Source: CAZGYE01 sp964530165 (GTDB taxonomy: Bacteria > Planctomycetota > Planctomycetia > Planctomycetales > Planctomycetaceae). Taken from it: 18,133 bases of DNA. The stretch covers positions 1 through 18,133 of the forward strand of contig CAZGYE010000083.1 in NCBI GenBank assembly GCA_964530165.1, read 5' to 3'. The notes beneath the pieces were generated by a model. That model was given only the letters and a program-made list of their open reading frames with translations. It had not been told where the DNA came from and searched no databases. Both the position numbers and the translations under genes were made by a program. This document shows, in pieces, positions 13,521 through 18,133 of the stretch (the stretch's first letter is position 1; each line of letters begins with the position of its first letter).

Positions 13521-15188
13521 TCACACCTGCAGCACGCCGGTGCGGAACGGTTCGTCGTCGGCGTATCGAGTGACAATCCCCAGTGCGGTGATCAGGGCCG
13601 ACCGGGTCTCGGCCGGTTCGATGATTTCATCGACCCAGCCGCGGGCGGCGGCGTAGCGAGCATCCGTCTGTTCCTCGTACGAAGAGACGATCCGACCGCG
13701 CAGATCTTCCAGCTCCTGGGCATCAGGCGTCTGACCGGCGCGCTTCAGTGCGGCAATGTTGATGTCCAGCAACGTCTGGGCCGCCTGGTTCGATCCCATC
13801 ACGGCATACCGGGCGCTCGGCCATGCGAACAGAAACCGTGGATCGAAGGCCTTGCCGCACATCGCGTAGTTCCCGGCGCCGTAACTGCCGCCGGTGATCA
13901 CCGTGAGCTTGGGCGCCCGGCTGTTGGCGATAACGTTGACCAACTTGGCGCCGTTTCGGATGATGCCCGCCTGCTCCGAGTCGCGTCCCACCATGAAGCC
14001 GTACACGTCCTGCAGAAACACGAGCGGCGTCCAGGTTTGGTTGCAGTCCATGACGAAACGGGCCGCCTTATCCGCGGAATCGTGGTAGATCACACCGCCG
14101 AATTGCAGACCGGCCGATTCCGTCTTTTCCGGATGATGCTGATTCGCCACGACGCCAACCGGATATCCACCCATCCGCGCGGTGCCGCAAACCAGCGTCC
14201 TGCCGTACTCGGCCTTGTATTCCTGCAGGCTGCCGGCATCGACCAGGCAGGCGAGCAGATCGCGCACCTCGTATTCTTGCTGCGGATCGGTGGGGAACAC
14301 GTCGGTGACGTCATCAATGGCTCTTTCCGGCAGTGCCGGCTCGTCCGGCAATGCCGGCCCCTTGCGGCGGAACGGCTCGGCCCGGCTGTCTTCGGGCAAC
14401 GTCCCCGCCAACGACCGCAGCCGTGCCAGACACGTCTCGTCGTCCGGTTCGCGGAAGTCGATCGTCCCACTGATCGCCGCATGCATCTTCGCGCCGCCCA
14501 GCTCCTCGTGCGACACGTTCTGGCCGATGGAGCTCCTCACCAAGGCCGGCCCGGCCAGGTACAGGCCCGAGCCTTCGGTCATCACCAGCTTGTCGCACAG
14601 TACCGGCAGATAACCGCCGCCGGCGACGCAATTCCCCATGATGGCCGCGATCTGCGGGACGCCCAGCGCTGAGAGGACGGCATTGTTGCGGAAAACACGG
14701 CCGAAGTCATCTTCGTCCGGGAATACTTCGTCTTGCAGCGGCAGAAATACGCCGGCTGAGTCGACCAGGTAGATCACAGGCAACCGGTTGACGATCGCAA
14801 TCCGCTGCGCCCGCAGGACTTTCTTGGCCGTCATGGGGAAAAACGCGCCGGCTTTGATCGTGGCATCGTTGGCGATCACCATGAACGACCGACCGGCAAC
14901 GCGCGCAATCCCGCACACCACGCTGGCTGACGGTGCAGGCCCCCACTGGGCATACATGCCCCACGCCGCCCAGCGGCCCAGTTCGAAGAACGCCGTACCG
15001 GGATCGATGAGCGCGGCAATCCGTTCCCGTGCAGTCAATCGACCCTTTTCATGTTGCCGCCGGATGGCTCGCTCCCCACCGCCGAGGACAATCTGAGCTC
15101 GTTCGGCGCGGAACGCCGCCAGCAAGTCATTCCAGCAGGCGCGATTGGTCCCCGTGGAACCGGATGGGGTTCGCGGATCGTGATCCAT
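13521..15188 (-). CDS. acyl-CoA carboxylase, carboxyltransferase (beta) subunit
   Basis: A 555-aa crotonase-fold carboxyltransferase that moves the carboxyl group from carboxybiotin to an acyl-CoA. The N-half shows KGRLTARERIAALIDPGT (48-65), DSAGVFLPLQ (143-152) and the oxyanion-forming GNCVAGGGYLP (185-195). The C-half shows GGSYGAGNYAMCGKAFDPRF and WPSARYAVMGSNQAA. GAGNY and MCG are closer to methylcrotonyl-CoA carboxylase beta than to propionyl-CoA carboxylase (GGAYDVM). Length is as expected for MccB (about 535-560). No biotin carboxylase or biotin-carrier gene is adjacent, so the partner must be elsewhere. Substrate (3-methylcrotonyl-, geranyl- or another acyl-CoA) is inferred only. No ribosome site precedes the ATG; a -10 placed 6 nt upstream suggests a leaderless message. 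Confidence 0.9.
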   Translation of the reverse strand: MDHDPRTPSGSTGTNRACWNDLLAAFRAERAQIVLGGGERAIRRQHEKGRLTARERIAALIDPGTAFFELGRWAAWGMYAQWGPAPSASVVCGIARVAGRSFMVIANDATIKAGAFFPMTAKKVLRAQRIAIVNRLPVIYLVDSAGVFLPLQDEVFPDEDDFGRVFRNNAVLSALGVPQIAAIMGNCVAGGGYLPVLCDKLVMTEGSGLYLAGPALVRSSIGQNVSHEELGGAKMHAAISGTIDFREPDDETCLARLRSLAGTLPEDSRAEPFRRKGPALPDEPALPERAIDDVTDVFPTDPQQEYEVRDLLACLVDAGSLQEYKAEYGRTLVCGTARMGGYPVGVVANQHHPEKTESAGLQFGGVIYHDSADKAARFVMDCNQTWTPLVFLQDVYGFMVGRDSEQAGIIRNGAKLVNVIANSRAPKLTVITGGSYGAGNYAMCGKAFDPRFLFAWPSARYAVMGSNQAAQTLLDINIAALKRAGQTPDAQELEDLRGRIVSSYEEQTDARYAAARGWVDEIIEPAETRSALITALGIVTRYADDEPFRTGVLQV

Positions 15189-15190
15189 TC

Positions 15191-15203
15191 GATTACTATA
15201 ATC
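15191..15203. promoter_or_regulatory. shared palindromic -10 of two divergent promoters
   Basis: GATTACTATAATC is a 5-bp stem with a 3-nt centre. On the plus strand it contains TATAAT (15197-15202), and on the minus strand TATAGT (15200-15195). It lies in the 50-bp gap between the carboxyltransferase and cytochrome starts. Expected start points are near 15209 (plus, about 30-nt leader with GGAG at 15228-15231) and near 15188 (minus, at the start codon itself). Neither strand has a good -35. Confidence 0.45.
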
Positions 15204-15238
15204 AAATCCTGACGACTTGGTACATCCGGAGCGTGAGC

Positions 15239-18133
15239 ATGCGGAATTGTGAGGTTTGTTTGTGGCTGATCGTCGGCTGTCTCCTTTCGCCTACAGTTCT
15301 ACGCGCACAGGACGAAGACGAGGACTTTCCGCCCGGTCTGCTGGCCCGTTACGAGGCCGGCGGCAAGAGGGTCGAACGCATCGATCCCGACATCGCTTTC
15401 GTTTGGGATGAGGCGTCGCCCGATCCCCGTCTTCCGATCGGCGCTTTCACGGCCGAGTGGACGAGCCAATTGCTGGTGCGGCAGGAAGGACGCTATACGC
15501 TCCACGCCTACCTACAGGGAGACGTGACCGTGGCCATCGACGGCAAACGAGTGCTGAGAGGCCGCAGCGAACGTCTCGGATGGATCTCCGGTGAAGAGGT
15601 GACGCTCGGCTTCGGCGAGAAATCGCTCGCCGTGACCTTTCGCAAGACCCAAAAGACGGCCCGCTTGCAACTGTTCTGGTCGTCCGACCTGTTTCGACTG
15701 GAACCTGTCCCGGCGCACTTGCTGTTCCGCGACGGCGGCAACGCGAAGTTGTCTCAACTCCAACGGGGACGGGTGCTTTACGATGTTCATCGCTGCAATC
15801 GCTGTCATCGGCGGGAAAACGAATCACTGAGTCCGGCCGCCCCAGCGTTGACGCATGTCAGGGCCGGCATCGATCGGGAATGGTTGATTGCCAAGCTTCT
15901 CAAACCGGCCGAGACCTCGCCGCGCTCCAAGATGCCGGTCTTCGATTTCACGCCCGAAGAGGCCAGGGCCGTTGCTGCGTTTCTGCTCGCGAATTCGAAG
16001 CCGGTCAAGTTGAGCGCACCGGGGCCGATCAAGGACCGCAAAAAGGAACTCGCGCGGGGACGAACCTTGTTGCGATCTGTCGGCTGTCTGGCGTGTCACC
16101 CCCTCGGCAAGCAGGGCAACGACGGCCCGTACGCTGCCGGCGATCTGTCCCAAATCGGGCGAAAGCGGTCGCACGCCTGGCTGCGAATGTGGCTTCGCCA
16201 GCCTGAAAAGCTCAATCCCGATCATCAAATGCCGGTGTTCAAGCTGGATGACAAAGAGCGCCGGCAGCTAGCGCTCGCGTTGGCGGAGCTGGGCGCCCAG
16301 GACGAACAAGACAAAGGGAAGCCGCACGCGACGCTTGGATCGGACAAACAATTGCTTCGAAAAGGCCGGAAACTCGTTGAGACCGCCCGCTGCGCCGCCT
16401 GTCACCAGATTCCGGGAATCAAAGCCGACCTGGCCGGCATCCGGGATTTGTCGGAACCAGTCGGGGACTGGTCGCAGTCGTGTCTGTCAGAGACGGCGAA
16501 CCACAAGCAACGCCGCTTGGAGCGGACTATCCGCCCGGCCTATCCGCAGATTGATCGGCAGGCCGTCATGGCCACCGTCAACTCGCGAACCGGCCGACTG
16601 TCGCCGGAAAGCCAATTCGCGCGCGGTCTCGGGCTTCTCGAACGCCGCGGCTGCTTGGCGTGCCACGAACGCGATCAATCCAACGGGATTGTGCAGACGG
16701 CCGGCTTGACGACCCGAACCGGCAACGACCTGCAAGGACAAATTGGAGCGGTCCAACCGCCTCAGGCGTTGATTCCGCCCGCGTTGACGGCCGTCGGCGA
16801 CAAGCTGCTGGACTCGGCATTGGCCGAGGTCATCGCGGGCCGAAACAAGCAGGTTCGCATTCCTTGGCTGCGGGTTCGGATGCCGAAGTTCCAGCACTCA
16901 AAGGAAGACCAGGCCGCGTTGTTGGCCTATCTGATCGGTCACGACCGAATTCCCGATGGTGCACCGGGCGGCAATCTCGACAAAGGGCAGCCCAAGCCCA
17001 CGGAATCGCAAATATTGGTTGCCGGTCACGAACTGGTCGGCGCGAAAGGGTTCAGTTGCATCGCCTGCCATGCGCTGGGCAGCTATGCGCCGCGCAATCT
17101 CGCTTTGGGAACACGCGGATCAGACTTACTAATGCTGGGGGAGCGGATGCGCAAGGAGTATTTCTTGCGGTGGACCCACTCGCCGCTGCGGATCGTTCCC
17201 GGAATGGAAATGCCGTCGTACGTCAAGCCGGTTCCCGGTATTCTCGACGGCAAGATCGACGCTCAACTGACGGCCGTTTGGGACGCGCTGAACGACAAGC
17301 GGTTCACGGTTCCGACCAACCCGAGCGTGGTCGAGCAGTTCTTCATCGTCGAGCGGGGTGAACCGGCACGCATTGTGCGCGACGTGTTCACGAATCCAAA
17401 GGAGAACGGCGGATGGTCCGCTCCAAGCGGCGGCACCATCGCTCGGGCATTCGCCATCGGCCTGAACAACGGCCACAACGTGCTGTTCGACCTCGACACG
17501 TTTACGCTCTCGCAATGGACGTTCGGAGATTTCGCCCGACAACGGACCGTCGGTAAGAGCTGGTACTGGGACATGGCCGGCGTACCGGTCATCGCCCGAA
17601 GTGCTCCTTACTCCGACTTGGCCTTGCAGTCCAGCGCCAGGGAGAATGCACCGCTGGTGTTTCCGAAAAGCGAATTCGGTTCTGTCGGCCGGCTGCGGGA
17701 TTACCAAGCCTTCGAGTACGGGGTGCGATTCCGGTATGAGCTGGACTTCGACCTGGTTGGGGCGGACCATCCGCATGGGCGCCGTCACGTGCTCGTGGTG
17801 ACGCAGACGATTGTCCCGGCCCCAGCGTCCGAAAATGGGAAACGAACCGGATGGGACCGCCGACTGGAAATCGACGCGATTCCCGACGGTTATGACGTGC
17901 TCATTTCCCGGCCGCCGCTGGAGTCGTCCTTGGGAGCAGCGACTATCCGTACGAGCGAAACAACAGCCGGGTCTTGGGAACGCCTCGAGATTCCGCAGCA
18001 ACCGGGACACAATGGTGAGTTTCTGCGATTGCAGCCCGAAGCCGAAAGCCGAAAGCCGAAAGCCGGGGTGAAGGTCGGAAAGCGGAACGCCGAACAACTC
18101 TCAACTCTCAACTCTCAACTCTTAACACTCGAC
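15239..18133 (+). CDS. secreted PA14-domain pentaheme c-type cytochrome (partial, runs off the right edge)
   Basis: An open frame of at least 965 codons with no stop before the window end. Order: signal peptide (1-23, CLWLIVGCLLSPTVLRA); PA14-like carbohydrate-binding region (about 30-165, with RIDPDIAFVWDEASPDPRLP); then five c-type heme motifs, CNRCH 186, CLACH 283, CAACH 385, CLACH 472, CIACH 607. Four Met-Pro segments that can supply distal heme ligands follow: KMPVFDF, HQMPVFK, RMPKF and EMPSYV. CAACH 385 has no obvious Met partner. Residues 640-965 form a long region with no hemes and no family I can name. The start ATG has GGAG 7 nt upstream. Such proteins are a planctomycete hallmark, thought to join sugar-polymer binding or oxidation to periplasmic electron transfer; that role is inference. 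Confidence 0.88.
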   Translation, partial: MRNCEVCLWLIVGCLLSPTVLRAQDEDEDFPPGLLARYEAGGKRVERIDPDIAFVWDEASPDPRLPIGAFTAEWTSQLLVRQEGRYTLHAYLQGDVTVAIDGKRVLRGRSERLGWISGEEVTLGFGEKSLAVTFRKTQKTARLQLFWSSDLFRLEPVPAHLLFRDGGNAKLSQLQRGRVLYDVHRCNRCHRRENESLSPAAPALTHVRAGIDREWLIAKLLKPAETSPRSKMPVFDFTPEEARAVAAFLLANSKPVKLSAPGPIKDRKKELARGRTLLRSVGCLACHPLGKQGNDGPYAAGDLSQIGRKRSHAWLRMWLRQPEKLNPDHQMPVFKLDDKERRQLALALAELGAQDEQDKGKPHATLGSDKQLLRKGRKLVETARCAACHQIPGIKADLAGIRDLSEPVGDWSQSCLSETANHKQRRLERTIRPAYPQIDRQAVMATVNSRTGRLSPESQFARGLGLLERRGCLACHERDQSNGIVQTAGLTTRTGNDLQGQIGAVQPPQALIPPALTAVGDKLLDSALAEVIAGRNKQVRIPWLRVRMPKFQHSKEDQAALLAYLIGHDRIPDGAPGGNLDKGQPKPTESQILVAGHELVGAKGFSCIACHALGSYAPRNLALGTRGSDLLMLGERMRKEYFLRWTHSPLRIVPGMEMPSYVKPVPGILDGKIDAQLTAVWDALNDKRFTVPTNPSVVEQFFIVERGEPARIVRDVFTNPKENGGWSAPSGGTIARAFAIGLNNGHNVLFDLDTFTLSQWTFGDFARQRTVGKSWYWDMAGVPVIARSAPYSDLALQSSARENAPLVFPKSEFGSVGRLRDYQAFEYGVRFRYELDFDLVGADHPHGRRHVLVVTQTIVPAPASENGKRTGWDRRLEIDAIPDGYDVLISRPPLESSLGAATIRTSETTAGSWERLEIPQQPGHNGEFLRLQPEAESRKPKAGVKVGKRNAEQLSTLNSQLLTLD
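16513..16525 (+). repeat. copy of the 13-bp element CCGCTTGGAGCGG
   Basis: Exact match to the core of the 18-bp tandem repeat in the acyltransferase tail, here inside the cytochrome gene (codons for RLER). Confidence 0.7.
16743..16760 (+). repeat. exact 18-bp copy of the repeat unit, rotated
   Basis: TTGGAGCGGTCCAACCGC is identical over 18 bases to the sequence spanning the junction of the two tandem units at 7339-7356. Here it is read in a different codon phase (IGAVQP instead of LERSNR), so shared protein sequence does not explain the match. Confidence 0.75.
17418..17430 (-). repeat. inverted copy of the 13-bp element
   Basis: The plus strand reads CCGCTCCAAGCGG, the exact reverse complement of CCGCTTGGAGCGG, within the cytochrome gene. 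Confidence 0.7.
18041..18068 (+). repeat. 7-bp tandem repeat GCCGAAA
   Basis: Three exact GCCGAAA units (18041-18061) followed by GCCGGGG, inside the open cytochrome frame. Because 7 is not a multiple of three, copy-number change would shift the frame. Confidence 0.75.
18095..18122 (+). repeat. 7-bp tandem repeat CAACTCT
   Basis: Four exact CAACTCT units at the right edge, 27 bp after the GCCGAAA array. It is read in frame as Ser/Thr/Leu/Gln-rich tail. The array may continue past the window. Confidence 0.8.

Noticed and set aside
13440..14672. Long plus-strand frame opposite the carboxyltransferase
   Set aside because: No family resemblance, and the minus strand carries a full carboxyltransferase with its motifs.
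17129..18097. Open frame on the minus strand at the right edge
   Set aside because: It lies opposite the cytochrome frame, which continues without stop and carries five heme motifs upstream in the same frame.
18041..18122. CRISPR-like array at the right edge
   Set aside because: Units are 7 bp, directly adjacent with no spacers. This is a simple tandem repeat.

Overview
The window looks like chromosomal DNA of a planctomycete, probably from the order Planctomycetales. I infer this from protein style, not from a marker gene. The signs are a PA14-plus-multiheme cytochrome, a planctomycete-type SGNH hydrolase remnant, a cupredoxin fused to a carboxypeptidase-regulatory-like fold, a secreted protein of about 576 aa with no named domain, an mraZ standing outside any division cluster, and many small divergent or convergent transcription units. 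There is no rRNA, tRNA, transposase, CRISPR array or phage gene.

Layout. (1) 1-1017: a monocistronic mraZ (+) behind a good sigma70-like promoter with TGTGGGA boxes. It converges on the next unit across a gap that holds a long imperfect inverted repeat. (2) 1018-2987 (-): a two-gene operon of a STAS-domain membrane protein followed by a short GspE/PilB-type secretion ATPase. (3) 2988-4258: about 1.3 kb of mostly non-coding or decayed DNA. It holds a doubtful Arg-rich small ORF with promoter-like signals and an SGNH/GDSL hydrolase pseudogene that has lost its centre and its frame. (4) 4259-10790 (+): the most interesting block. It contains an adenylate-forming acyl ligase, a stand-alone acyl carrier protein, a stand-alone E2/CAT-fold acyltransferase, an RND/MMPL transporter and a secreted cupredoxin-like protein, closely packed or overlapping. 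(5) 10846-13346 (-): a secreted protein and a four-helix membrane protein with a PH-like tail. (6) 13521-15188 (-): an acyl-CoA carboxylase carboxyltransferase subunit with no biotin partner nearby. (7) 15239 to the right edge (+): a secreted PA14/pentaheme c-type cytochrome, open at the window end and running into 7-bp tandem repeats.

How the genes may work together. In block 4 the ligase can activate an acyl chain as an adenylate and load it on the carrier protein. The CAT-fold protein can move it to an acceptor, and the MMPL protein can export the lipid product. No ketosynthase or thioesterase is present, so the unit would transfer and export an acyl group rather than build one. The part list resembles the mycobacterial FAAL / carrier / PapA / MmpL logic for surface lipids. 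This is the best candidate here for an undescribed system.

A second theme is a 13-bp near-palindrome (CCGCTTGGAGCGG). It occurs twice in tandem in the acyltransferase tail and twice more, with a partial third copy, inside the cytochrome gene 9 kb away, always within coding sequence.
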